Assembly (NCBI GenBank): GCA_017394205.1
Contig: JAFOPS010000115.1
Coordinates: 16,496 to 80,495 of the forward strand
Source of the DNA: Clostridia bacterium
GTDB lineage: Bacteria > Bacillota > Clostridia > Oscillospirales > Butyricicoccaceae
Direction: 5' to 3'
Length of the DNA stretch: 64,000 nt
Shown here in pieces: positions 26,337 to 34,175 of the stretch. Position numbers and translations under genes: made by a program. Numbering within the stretch: position 1 is the first letter of the stretch; each line of letters opens with the position of its first letter. The notes beneath the pieces were generated by a model. It was not told where the DNA came from and did not search any database. It worked only from the letters and a program-made list of their open reading frames with translations.

Positions 26337-26507
26337 GTTATATTGCGCCTGCGGCGCAGTTATATTGTCCCTCCGGGACAGTTATATTTTGCAGCGATGC
26401 CGCAAAGTTATATTATATTCGCCTTCAAACTGCGCGCAGCGCAATATCACTCGGCGTAAGCCGAATATAACTGCAACGCAATAGAACTCGCCGCAGGCGA
26501 ATATAAC
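26336..26507. repeat. Array of AGTTATATT units separated by small hairpins
   Basis: AGTTATATT occurs at 26336, 26358, 26380 and 26406. The complement AATATAACT follows at 26464, a variant AATAGAACT at 26480, and AATATAAC at 26500. Each gap in the left half holds a small palindrome with different bases (GCGCC/GGCGC, GTCCC/GGGAC, TTGC/GCAA). CGCC/GGCG flanks the last gap. The left half is direct and the right half inverted about a centre near 26440. The first two steps are exactly 22 bp. No gene is seen in the array. Confidence 0.85.
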
Positions 26508-26512
26508 GGAAA

Positions 26513-26546
26513 GAAACCTGATTTGGTAGACAAATCAGGTTTCTTT
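26513..26546 (-). terminator. Terminator of the tRNA unit
   Basis: GAAACCTGATTTG and CAAATCAGGTTTC form a perfect 13-bp stem with a 5-nt loop just after tRNA-Tyr on the minus strand, with CTTTC as a short tail. Confidence 0.85.
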
Positions 26547-26548
26547 CA

Positions 26549-26633
26549 TGGTGGGAGCGGGTGGATTCGAACCACCGTAGGCACTGCCAACAGATTTACA
26601 GTCTGCCCCCTTTGGCCACTCGGGAACACTCCC
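26549..26633 (-). tRNA. tRNA-Tyr (anticodon GUA)
   Basis: 85 nt including an encoded CCA. The acceptor stem GGGAGTG/CGCTCCC, a long class II variable arm, the TTCGAAT T-loop and anticodon loop CTGTAAA give GUA. It lies directly downstream of tRNA-Thr in the same transcript. Confidence 0.97.
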
Positions 26634-26658
26634 ATATTCCCTTTTGCGTCTGCCGGAA

Positions 26659-26734
26659 TGGAGCTGGTGGACGGATTCGAACCCCCGACCTGCTGATTAC
26701 AAATCAGCTGCTCTACCGGCTGAGCTACACCAGC
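26659..26734 (-). tRNA. tRNA-Thr (anticodon UGU)
   Basis: 76 nt including an encoded CCA. The acceptor stem GCTGGTG/CACCAGC, a D-loop with AGCTCAGCCGGTAGAG and anticodon loop TTTGTAA give UGU. tRNA-Tyr follows after a 25-nt spacer. Confidence 0.97.
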
Positions 26735-26760
26735 TTATCAGCCTGCTCGACGCAAGAAAT

Positions 26761-26789
26761 ATATTATCATACCGCCGAAAAAAATGCAA
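26761..26789 (-). promoter_or_regulatory. Predicted promoter of the tRNA-Thr/tRNA-Tyr unit
   Basis: TTGCAT and TAATAT at 17-bp spacing, 27 nt before the mature tRNA-Thr. Confidence 0.7.
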
Positions 26790-26797
26790 GTGTTTTT

Positions 26798-27478
26798 TTA
26801 CTTTTTTTCGGCCTCGGGATCGATTTTCTCGTCTACGGTGTGCAGCAGCGACAGCAGCGACGGCGACAGCCGGGGCCACGCCTGCTGCACCCGCTGGAGC
26901 GACATATCCAGCGCCGCGTCTTCCCCGGCGGCGATCATCTGCCGCAGCGCGGCCTCGCAGCGCTTGAGCTCGATATCACACAGCTCGGCATAGCAGGACT
27001 GGGGCGCGGCAAAGGCCTTGCGGTCGGCGCTCTCGTCCAGCTGATAGAGCATGCGGTAGATCTTGTAAAACGACAGGGTGAGATACTCCGACACCACCCG
27101 GGAAACGCCCTTTTCCTTCCCGATCTGCTCATAGAGCAGCGAGGTGGAATTGACCAGCAGCTTTTTGCTGAGCAGTGCCGCCGCCGAGCCGTTGAGCACG
27201 TTGTCCTTGTCAGAGGAGCTGTCCACCAGATCATCGGCCAGGATGGCGCCGCCGTCGCGGGCCATGGTGCGGCCCAGCAAAAAGTCGGCCGAAACGCCGT
27301 AGTAATCAGCTGCGCGCACCACGAAGCTCAGCCCCGGCTCACGCACGCCGTTTTCATAGTGCGACAAAAGCGCCTGAGAGACACCAAGCTCCCCGGCGGC
27401 CTTGCGCTGGCTGATCTTCCGCTCCTGCCGCAGCAGCGACAGCGTCCGCGAAAACGCTTCGATCCGTTCGATGACCAT
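26798..27478 (-). CDS. XRE-family helix-turn-helix regulator
   Basis: 226 residues. The HTH_3 domain spans about residues 8-65 (QRKAAGELGVSQALLSHYENG). A linker follows, then a helical C-terminal domain of about 130 residues of unknown ligand. The ATG was chosen because GAGGATAGGA lies 6 nt upstream. A good promoter and a large nested palindrome lie upstream of the gene. The regulated genes are unknown; the adjacent SLH gene is a candidate by position only. Confidence 0.9.
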   Translation of the reverse strand: MVIERIEAFSRTLSLLRQERKISQRKAAGELGVSQALLSHYENGVREPGLSFVVRAADYYGVSADFLLGRTMARDGGAILADDLVDSSSDKDNVLNGSAAALLSKKLLVNSTSLLYEQIGKEKGVSRVVSEYLTLSFYKIYRMLYQLDESADRKAFAAPQSCYAELCDIELKRCEAALRQMIAAGEDAALDMSLQRVQQAWPRLSPSLLSLLHTVDEKIDPEAEKK

Positions 27479-27513
27479 GTTCGTTCCTATCCTCGTTTTC
27501 AAGTCGTGGTATT

Positions 27514-27542
27514 AGTTTACACCCGCGGAGCAAGGTTGTAAA
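27514..27542 (-). promoter_or_regulatory. Predicted promoter of the XRE regulator gene
   Basis: TTTACA and TAAACT at 17-bp spacing on the minus strand. Confidence 0.68.
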
Positions 27543-27647
27543 GAGGGTTTTTGAAAACTGCGCGTAATATTTTCGGGGAAAATTTTGTGGAATTTTTTTG
27601 AAAATTCTGCTTGACATAAACAGGCTGTTTTCAATCGGTGCAAAAAT

Positions 27648-27726
27648 GACTTGACGCCGCCGGCATAAGTCACGATATCGGGGAAAATCGCCGGAAATCG
27701 TGACTTGATCCCCCGCGTCAAGTCAA
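27648..27726. repeat. Nested 79-bp inverted repeat
   Basis: The outer arms TGACTTGACGC and GCGTCAAGTCA (11 bp) and the inner arms AAGTCACGAT and ATCGTGACTT (10 bp) share a centre near 27687. It lies between the SLH gene terminator and the XRE promoter in a 336-bp gap. No T-run follows, so it is not a simple terminator. The rest of the gap, 27543-27647, is AT-rich and shows no gene. Confidence 0.8.
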
Positions 27727-27765
27727 AACCGTGAATCGCGCCATGGCAAAACTGCGGCTGCGGCA

Positions 27766-27797
27766 AAAGAAAGCCCCCCGGCTTTCGCCGGGGGGCC
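27766..27797 (-). terminator. Terminator of the SLH protein gene
   Basis: A 10-bp GC stem (GCCCCCCGGC against GCCGGGGGGC), a TTTC/GAAA loop and TTTCTTTT tail on the minus strand. Confidence 0.93.
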
Positions 27798-27838
27798 TTG
27801 CTTTGCGATTGTCAGTCAGCTCCTATTTCGGTTGTCGC

Positions 27839-30727
27839 TCAGAAGGGCAGATAGCCGTTGTAGGTGTTCATGACGTGGAAGACGATGACGTAGAAGACGT
27901 CGATCTCCGCATCATAGAGGAACATGCTGAACTGGGTGTAGCCCTCGTCCTCTTCGCCGATGAAGCCGATCCTGTCGAAGTCAAGATCCTTGCGCTCCAC
28001 AAACTCGGTGGAATCCAGGTTCTCCAGAGCGTAGAGCCGCAGCATCTCTTCGTTCGCGATGTTCAGGCCGTGCTTCAGGGTGACCTCGGAAACCGCGATG
28101 ACGGTGTCCTTGGTCAGGCCGACCCACTGGTAAGCGCCGGACTGGAGGTTGCTGAAGCAGACCTGATAGCTGTCTTCATCGTAGTCCACGATAGCCCAGG
28201 GCAGGGAATTGGCGGGAACCACGTACAGATCGTAGGTCTTCTCGATGGCGTTGTAGACGTAGAAGCAGAAGTCGTTCTCGAACAGCTCGACCTCGCCGGG
28301 ATAATCCTCATCCTCGTAGTACTCGATGTTGTCGATGTAGATGGTGTCGGTGCTGCCGTCAGAGAACTCGACCTTGACGTAGGTGCCGTTCTTGTTGGTC
28401 TTGGGCTCGCTGCGGACGATCAGGAAGTCGCCGCTCAGAGCGCCGTCCAGGTTGGCGAAGATGTAGCCGGCCACAGCAGCGGGCATACGATAGCCATTGG
28501 ACTTGGTGAAGACCTGAGCGTAAGCTTCGTCGCAGTAGCCCTTACCCAGATCGGAAGCCTTGATGACGCCGTAAACGGTGTTCTTGGCAGTGGGGGGCTC
28601 AGCGCCCTTCTTGGTGTAGCCGTAGAAGTAGACGTTGTCATTGACCAGGACGTACTCATCCAGGACCTTGGTGCTGCGGGTAGCATCCAGTTCGACGTCC
28701 TCCAGCTCTTCGTAGCCGTCAGCAACAGCTCTGGAGACGTTGAAGTCGTCGTTCATGGTGTCAGCATCAATGGCGAACAGGACGACCTTGCGGCCAACGG
28801 TGACGATGCGGAACAGACGGCCTTCAACGGTGTACACGCCGTCGTTCTTGTCGTCGTCCTGGCTCAGAGCCAGCAGATCGTCGAAGTCAACGCCGCCCTT
28901 GTTCAGAGCATAGTCGTTGTCATAGACGCCGATGTGGGTCTCGCCGTCGATGGTCATGTACTCGATGGCCAGCTCCTCACGGATGGTGTTGTGAGAATAC
29001 TCGTCGTCAGCATCCAGGACCAGGACGATCTTGTTGTTGATGGCGTCCAGCGTCTTGTTGGTGTCGTCGGTCAGCTGGATGTAGACCAGCAGACCGCCGT
29101 CGTAGACCAGGTCGAAGTCATTGCCCAGCAGGCCCTTGACCAGCAGATCCCAGTCAACTTCGCCCAGGGTAGCGACCTGATACTCTTCGCCGCCGAAGGT
29201 GTAGGTCAGCTTCTTGTTGTTGATCTCTTCGAACTCAACAGCTTCACGCATGGGCAGGACTTCCATAACGTAAGCCCAGTTGTCCAGATCCCAGGTGACG
29301 CGGACGATCTCGCCCTTGGCCAGGGTGTCGTCGGTGATGATGCAGCTGTCGATGTACAGACGGTCTTCGCCGTTGTAGGACAGACCCTCACCAAAGGCAT
29401 CCTCGGAATTGCTGCTGAACACAGCATAGACGTAGTCGCCGTATTCCTTGTGGTTGCCGGCCTTGGTGATCATCGCGTAAGCGTAGTTGACGATGAACAG
29501 GTAGTCGATCTTGCCGTTGTCATCGGTATCGATGGCCTTGACGGTCTCGTTGCCGACGAAGACACGGTTGCCGATGCGGTTGGCGTTGCCCAGAGTGCCC
29601 TCATACAGATCAATAGGAGTAACTTCCTCGAAGTACTCGACATCGGTATGCTCGTTGGCGCCGGTCTCGAGAGCGTTGATCGTCTTGCCAGCGAAGGTCA
29701 GCTTGGTGCCGTTGAAGTCGAAGACGTACTTGTCGGCAGCCAGGTTGGCGCTGATCTTGTTGTTGATGGTGGTCTCGACATCCAGGATGCGAGCTTCATA
29801 GGTGGCGGACAGGCAGGTCTTGCCCAGAACCTTGTTGCCGCGGACATACAGGCGATAAGCCTGGCCCAGATCAGCGGCGCCCAGGTTGGAGCCGGAGAAG
29901 TCGGCAGTGGTCTTGCCGATGGCGAACTTGACCTTGCCGGGGGCGGCAGGAGCCTGGCCATCGATGACGGCGCTGTCGGTGGCGATGGCAACAGCGGTGT
30001 CGATGCAGTCAACGCCGAAATACTTCTCCATCATGGTGACGATCTCAGTCGCCATGGCGCCCAGGCCGGAGGTGGAGGTCAGCATGCCGGTGTAAGGCAT
30101 AGCGGACATATTCTCGTAGGTCAGAGCGTACATCGCGTTGGCGAACATGACGGCGACCCACTGACGGGGAGCATAGCCCACGGTGGGATAGTCATAGCCG
30201 CTCAGCAGGCCGATGATGGCAGCGTCGGACAGGACGTTCTTGTCCCAGTTGGCGCCGGTGTAGCCGCGGACTTCGGCAGAATAGCCGATGGTGGTCAGCA
30301 GCATCTTGGCGACCTCAGCGGTGGTGATGGGATCGTCGGGACCGAACTTGCCATTGCCGTAGCCCTGGACCAGCTTGGTCATGCCGGCGTAGTTGATGTA
30401 GCCCTCGGCCCAGTGGCCGGCCACGTCGGTGAACAGATTGCCGTTCTTGTAGTTGACGCCCTTGTCGTCATTGCCGTAGTTGGTGATGACATAGATCATC
30501 TTGGCAACCTCGGCACGGGTGATGAACCCGTTGGGGTTGAAATTGCCCTTGTCGTCGCCCTGCATGATGTTCAGGACGCTGACCAGTTCGATGGCTTCTT
30601 CGCACTTGGCGTTGATGTTCGCAGCATCCTTATACTTGGACTCAGTATAAGTGCTGGCGAAAACAGGCAGTGCGAGGACCATCGCCAGAGCCAGAGACAG
30701 CGCGAGCAGTTTCTTCAGAGTGCTCAT
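27839..30727 (-). CDS. Large SLH-domain envelope protein (S-layer-like)
   Basis: 962 residues. A signal peptide (KKLLALSLALAMVLALPVFAST) is followed by SLH repeats: one at about residues 30-80 (LNIMQGDDKGNFNPNGFITR), a second at about 97-150 (DVAGHWAEGYINYAGMTKL, then a GKFGPDDPITTAEVAKML core), and a degenerate third to about 200. The remaining 750 residues are acidic, rich in Asp and Tyr, with no recognised catalytic domain. SLH modules usually bind pyruvylated wall polymers. The codon use is strongly biased and the promoter strong, so this is likely an abundant surface protein. AGGAGG precedes the ATG. Confidence 0.93.
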   Translation of the reverse strand: MSTLKKLLALSLALAMVLALPVFASTYTESKYKDAANINAKCEEAIELVSVLNIMQGDDKGNFNPNGFITRAEVAKMIYVITNYGNDDKGVNYKNGNLFTDVAGHWAEGYINYAGMTKLVQGYGNGKFGPDDPITTAEVAKMLLTTIGYSAEVRGYTGANWDKNVLSDAAIIGLLSGYDYPTVGYAPRQWVAVMFANAMYALTYENMSAMPYTGMLTSTSGLGAMATEIVTMMEKYFGVDCIDTAVAIATDSAVIDGQAPAAPGKVKFAIGKTTADFSGSNLGAADLGQAYRLYVRGNKVLGKTCLSATYEARILDVETTINNKISANLAADKYVFDFNGTKLTFAGKTINALETGANEHTDVEYFEEVTPIDLYEGTLGNANRIGNRVFVGNETVKAIDTDDNGKIDYLFIVNYAYAMITKAGNHKEYGDYVYAVFSSNSEDAFGEGLSYNGEDRLYIDSCIITDDTLAKGEIVRVTWDLDNWAYVMEVLPMREAVEFEEINNKKLTYTFGGEEYQVATLGEVDWDLLVKGLLGNDFDLVYDGGLLVYIQLTDDTNKTLDAINNKIVLVLDADDEYSHNTIREELAIEYMTIDGETHIGVYDNDYALNKGGVDFDDLLALSQDDDKNDGVYTVEGRLFRIVTVGRKVVLFAIDADTMNDDFNVSRAVADGYEELEDVELDATRSTKVLDEYVLVNDNVYFYGYTKKGAEPPTAKNTVYGVIKASDLGKGYCDEAYAQVFTKSNGYRMPAAVAGYIFANLDGALSGDFLIVRSEPKTNKNGTYVKVEFSDGSTDTIYIDNIEYYEDEDYPGEVELFENDFCFYVYNAIEKTYDLYVVPANSLPWAIVDYDEDSYQVCFSNLQSGAYQWVGLTKDTVIAVSEVTLKHGLNIANEEMLRLYALENLDSTEFVERKDLDFDRIGFIGEEDEGYTQFSMFLYDAEIDVFYVIVFHVMNTYNGYLPF

Positions 30728-30823
30728 GGTTTATTCCTCCTAATTTTTTTTGGATCCGGATCATCTTTCCCCCTGCTTCGGACATGCTTCCGCAAGGTTC
30801 CGGACCTTCCTTATCCTGCGATT

Positions 30824-30852
30824 ATCATAATCGCCCCTCAAAAAAAAGTCAA
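30824..30852 (-). promoter_or_regulatory. Strong promoter of the SLH protein gene
   Basis: TTGACT and TATGAT at 17-bp spacing on the minus strand. The leader to the ATG is about 90 nt. Confidence 0.78.
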
Positions 30853-30902
30853 TCGTTTTGCCCCGAATGTAACATAACTGTAATACTGACCTGTTTTTTG
30901 TC

Positions 30903-30931
30903 AAAAACTGCCGCTGCGGGCGCAGCGGCAG
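30903..30931 (-). terminator. Terminator after the membrane protein gene
   Basis: A perfect 10-bp stem (CTGCCGCTGC against GCAGCGGCAG) with a 4-nt loop and five T on the minus strand. Confidence 0.9.
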
Positions 30932-30939
30932 AGCATGGA

Positions 30940-31464
30940 TCATTTCTTTTTTCTGCGGTTTTGGCGGCGGGCGGTGGTCTCCTCCACCTTGTTGTGGAAC
31001 TCCCTCGCCGTGGGGACGCCGGCGCCCTTCAGCAGGAGCATGGCTTCCTCAAGCTGGGGCCGGGTCAGGCGGATGATGCACTCCCGCGTCATCCGCGAAA
31101 CGTGGAGCGTGGGCGTTTCCCCGTCGGGATCGTCCACGGAATAATAGGCCGCCCGGTCAAAGGCGATATAGCGGCCGCCGGCAAAGGCGCCGGTCCTGGA
31201 AAGTCCCGAGCCGCTGAGCCCGTAAACGAGGCACAGCGCCAGCAGGATGGCGAAGATGGGCCAGCGCGTGCCCAGCGAGCCGGAAAATCCGCCCGCCCGC
31301 CAGAAGGCCAGGGCAAACAGCAGCAGAAGGATCATCGTCGAGGCCAGCTTCATGGGTGTTTTGCCCCGGATGACGGTCGTGGTCCAGAAGCGGACCGTGT
31401 TGAGCAGCTGATAGAGCAAAAAGACCGCAGCGACGGCAAGAATGATATAATCCAGTGTGGTCAT
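30940..31464 (-). CDS. Membrane protein of unknown function
   Basis: 174 residues: an N-terminal helix (LDYIILAVAAVFLLYQLL), two more hydrophobic stretches (about residues 40-55 and 65-82), then a soluble domain and a very basic C-terminus (RRQNRRKKK). I recognise no family. GGAGGAGGAA precedes the ATG, which overlaps the stop of the YfbR-like gene by 4 nt, so the two are translationally coupled. Confidence 0.78.
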   Translation of the reverse strand: MTTLDYIILAVAAVFLLYQLLNTVRFWTTTVIRGKTPMKLASTMILLLLFALAFWRAGGFSGSLGTRWPIFAILLALCLVYGLSGSGLSRTGAFAGGRYIAFDRAAYYSVDDPDGETPTLHVSRMTRECIIRLTRPQLEEAMLLLKGAGVPTAREFHNKVEETTARRQNRRKKK

Positions 31465-32060
31465 CGGGGTTCCTCCTCCTGCAGCTCGTCCAGACTGAGG
31501 GAAAAGGCCGGCGCGAACTGCTCCATATAATAATCGGCTTCGGGCAGATGCATGTTTTCGATGGCCGTGCGGGTCTGCTCCGCCGCCCGGCGAAACTCGT
31601 CGTTGCCGCTTTTCAGCTCCTGGACGCATTTGACGTAGGCGCTGATCTTGTCGGCGGCCTTGATATAGCGGTATTGCGCGGGATCGTCGGTCTCGAAATC
31701 AAACAGCACCTGATAATGGGGCCGCAGCCCGTCTGGCAGCATCCGCAAAAGCGTGTCGGCGGCGGAGTGCTCGATGGATTTGTAGGCCGAGCAGATCTCG
31801 GGATTGTTGTATTTCACGGGCGTGGGCAGGTCGCCGGTGATGATCTCCGGCGCGTCGTGGAACAGCGCCGCGGCGGCGATCTTGCCGGGATCAATATCCT
31901 TTCCGAACTGCTCCTTGCCGATCACAGCCAGCGCGTGGGCGATGACGGCGGTGTCGAAGCTGTGCTCGGTGAGGTTTTCCCGGATGCTGTTTCGCATGAG
32001 GCCCCAGCGGGTGATGTTGCGCATGCGGGTCATCATGGCAAAAAAGCCGTTTTTTCGCAT
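31461..32060 (-). CDS. HD-domain 5'-deoxynucleotidase, YfbR-like
   Basis: 199 residues. The HD metal pattern is ENLTEHSFDTAVIAHAL, then LFHDAPEIITGDLPTPVKY and a late Asp in KAADKISAYVKC. YfbR removes phosphate from dNMPs, especially dUMP and dAMP, in nucleotide salvage. AGAAGGGA precedes the ATG. It is first in a two-gene unit with the membrane protein. Confidence 0.9.
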   Translation of the reverse strand: MRKNGFFAMMTRMRNITRWGLMRNSIRENLTEHSFDTAVIAHALAVIGKEQFGKDIDPGKIAAAALFHDAPEIITGDLPTPVKYNNPEICSAYKSIEHSAADTLLRMLPDGLRPHYQVLFDFETDDPAQYRYIKAADKISAYVKCVQELKSGNDEFRRAAEQTRTAIENMHLPEADYYMEQFAPAFSLSLDELQEEEPR

Positions 32061-32143
32061 AATTTCCCTTCTTTCGGGCGTTTTCTGATTCTCTTATTAT
32101 TATAAGGAAGATCCGCCGCGGGCGCAAGTGTAAAATCCGGAAA

Positions 32144-33013
32144 TCACAGCGCGCGCCAGGTTTCCGGGCGGAGCGCCTCCTGCCCCCGCAGCGCCGCCTC
32201 CAGCTGACGCAGCATGGCGGGCTTGTCGGCATTCAGCGTTCCCCGCAGCGAGAGATAATTGGAGGCGTGATTCATGCGGAACACGCAGCCCGGCGCGTCC
32301 AGTTCCCGCAAAAGCAGCTCGGTCTCCCGCAGGATCAGAGCGCTGTCGGGCACGGTGAAGCTCCCCTGCTCCACCCAATGGAACAGCGGCGTCCCGGGCT
32401 CCACCATCAGGGTCAGCAGACCGATGTAATCGGGCCGCATGGCCGAAAGCGCCTTTGCCGTCTCCCGGGCGTGCTCCTGCCAGAGGGCCGTCCCGCCCAG
32501 GCCGGAGATGGCGGTCACCGAAAGGGCGATGCCGCTCTCCCGCACCTTGCGTCCCGCGGCGGCGATCTCTTGGGCGGTGTGGCCCTTGCGCATTCGTTTC
32601 AAAACGGCGTCGCTGCCCGATTCCAGCCCCATATACACCATCTGCAGATTTTTTTGCCGCAGGCGCGAAAGCTCCTCCGGCGTGCGCTTTTGCACGCTGC
32701 CCGGCGAGGCGTAGCAGGTGACCCGCTCGCACTCGGGAAACAGGCGGGCAATCTCGTCCAAAATGCGTTCCAGATCGGCGGCGGGACGGATAAGCGCGTC
32801 GCCGTCGGCCAAAAAGACCCGCCGCACCGAGGAATAAGCCTGCCGCGCCAGTGCGAAATCCTCCAGAATCTCTTCCATGGGCCGCAGCGCGAAGGATTTT
32901 TCCTTATACATGCTGCAAAAGGCGCAGGTGTTGTGACTGCATCCGTAGGTCACCTGCACGATCAGGCTGTACGCCTCAGAGGGCGGACGGTAAACGCTTC
33001 CGAAATATCGCAT
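32144..33013 (-). CDS. Radical SAM protein with CX4CX2C cluster motif
   Basis: 289 residues. The iron-sulfur motif reads GCSHNTCAFCSMYKEKSF, with four rather than three residues between the first two Cys; this form recurs in a COG1032-like branch. YMGLESGSDAVLKRM and SVTAISGLGG match the SAM-binding barrel. The reaction is unknown. GGGAGAAAAAAGC precedes the ATG. It starts 13 nt after the first S66 peptidase gene in the same direction. Confidence 0.88.
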   Translation of the reverse strand: MRYFGSVYRPPSEAYSLIVQVTYGCSHNTCAFCSMYKEKSFALRPMEEILEDFALARQAYSSVRRVFLADGDALIRPAADLERILDEIARLFPECERVTCYASPGSVQKRTPEELSRLRQKNLQMVYMGLESGSDAVLKRMRKGHTAQEIAAAGRKVRESGIALSVTAISGLGGTALWQEHARETAKALSAMRPDYIGLLTLMVEPGTPLFHWVEQGSFTVPDSALILRETELLLRELDAPGCVFRMNHASNYLSLRGTLNADKPAMLRQLEAALRGQEALRPETWRAL

Positions 33014-33026
33014 GCTTTTTTCTCCC

Positions 33027-34079
33027 TTACAGCGTGGCCGGCTCCAGCAGGGTCAGTGTTTTTTGATCCCCGTCCAGCCGCGCCCGAACGCCGATGGGCA
33101 GCACGCCGATGGGCTCGGCATGGCCGAAGTTGACATTATATAAAATGGGCAGATCGGGCCGGCCGGCCTCAAAGCCCACCACCCGGCGGTAAACCTCTTT
33201 ATAGGGCTCATATTTGCTCCGGCGGGCGGGCTTGCCCACCAAAATGCCGGAAATCACATCAAAGATCCCCTGCGCCGCCAGATTGCGAAGCAGCCAGGTA
33301 AGATAATGGCAGGGCATATCCACCTCCGAGGTCTCCAAAAACAGGAGTTTTCCCTCCCATTCCCGCTTGTCGGGCCACAGCGCCGTGCCCAAAAGCTCCG
33401 GGAACACGTCGATACAGCCGCCCAGCAGCTCGCCCTCCGCGATCCCGCCGCCCTGGATCAGCTCATAGCCGATCTCCTCCGGGTGATAGGGCTTATACCG
33501 GTCGATGTTCTTCTCGTCCCACCAGATTTTCTCGTCCTCGTCGTCGTACCAATAAGGCGCGGAGGGGATGTCCAGCGCGGGCTGAGGATCGAACAGCGTC
33601 TTGCGGATCATCTCCTCGGTATAGGGGTTGATGCGCACGTATTCCGAAAAATTGGTCATGATCGTGGCGCCGTAGTAAGAGATCACGCCCGCCTTGTACA
33701 TCATAAAGTGGTTGGTGGTGGTATCGGAAAAGCCCGTGAAGATCTTGGGATTGTCCCGCAGGACGGCAAAGTCGATATGCGGCAGCAGGCGAATGGTATC
33801 GTCGCCGCCGATGGCGTTGAACACCGCCTTGATTTTGTTGTCGGCAAAGGCCTCCATCCAATCCGCCGCCCGGGCTTCGGGATGCTCATACAGATACGTC
33901 TTGCCCCGCAGCGCGTTGGGCATGGCGGTCACTTCCAGGCCGAAATCCCGCTCCAGCCGCTCTTTTGCCAGATGATATTTGTGGATGAACTGGGGCTCGC
34001 CCAGTGTTCCCGCCGACAGGCTGACCACAGCCACCCGGTCGCCGGGACGAAGATGCGCCGGTTTTTTCATCGGCTTCAC
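33027..34079 (-). CDS. S66 family peptidase, MccF-like
   Basis: 350 residues. The nucleophile Ser is in FTGFSDTTTNHFMMYKAG, the Glu in LLFLETSEVD and the His in NVNFGHAEPIG, the S66 Ser-Glu-His order. It has the extra aromatic loop (PYWYDDEDEKIWWDEKN) seen in MccF-type members, which cleave peptidyl-nucleotide antibiotics or muropeptides. GTG was chosen because GGAGG lies 9 nt upstream; the ATG three codons later would sit 18 nt away. Confidence 0.88.
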   Translation of the reverse strand: MKPMKKPAHLRPGDRVAVVSLSAGTLGEPQFIHKYHLAKERLERDFGLEVTAMPNALRGKTYLYEHPEARAADWMEAFADNKIKAVFNAIGGDDTIRLLPHIDFAVLRDNPKIFTGFSDTTTNHFMMYKAGVISYYGATIMTNFSEYVRINPYTEEMIRKTLFDPQPALDIPSAPYWYDDEDEKIWWDEKNIDRYKPYHPEEIGYELIQGGGIAEGELLGGCIDVFPELLGTALWPDKREWEGKLLFLETSEVDMPCHYLTWLLRNLAAQGIFDVISGILVGKPARRSKYEPYKEVYRRVVGFEAGRPDLPILYNVNFGHAEPIGVLPIGVRARLDGDQKTLTLLEPATL

Positions 34080-34131
34080 GATATCTCGCCTCCTTTTGCT
34101 CGATTTGTAAGAGCATAGCACAGTTTATGAA

Positions 34132-34160
34132 AAAAGTAAAGGCCCGCCATACGGCGGGCC
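34132..34160 (-). terminator. Terminator after the second S66 gene
   Basis: GGCCCGCC and GGCGGGCC pair around a 4-nt loop, with TTTACTTTTTT on the minus strand. Confidence 0.85.
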
Positions 34161-34175
34161 GTTTCAAGAATCCGG

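Noticed and set aside
26475..26486. The 12-mer AACGCAATAGAA shared with position 62728, each beside an AT-rich insert
   Set aside because: A 12-base match is expected many times by chance in 64 kb, and the flanks do not align.
26336..26507. The AGTTATATT array as a CRISPR
   Set aside because: Repeats are only 9 bp, spacers are self-complementary and 13-17 bp, orientation inverts halfway, and there are no cas genes.
27731..30877. A 1048-codon open frame on the plus strand opposite the SLH gene
   Set aside because: It is antisense to a gene with biased codons, has no ribosome site, and its product is a low-complexity Val/Asp/Gly string. It arises from the codon pattern of the real gene.
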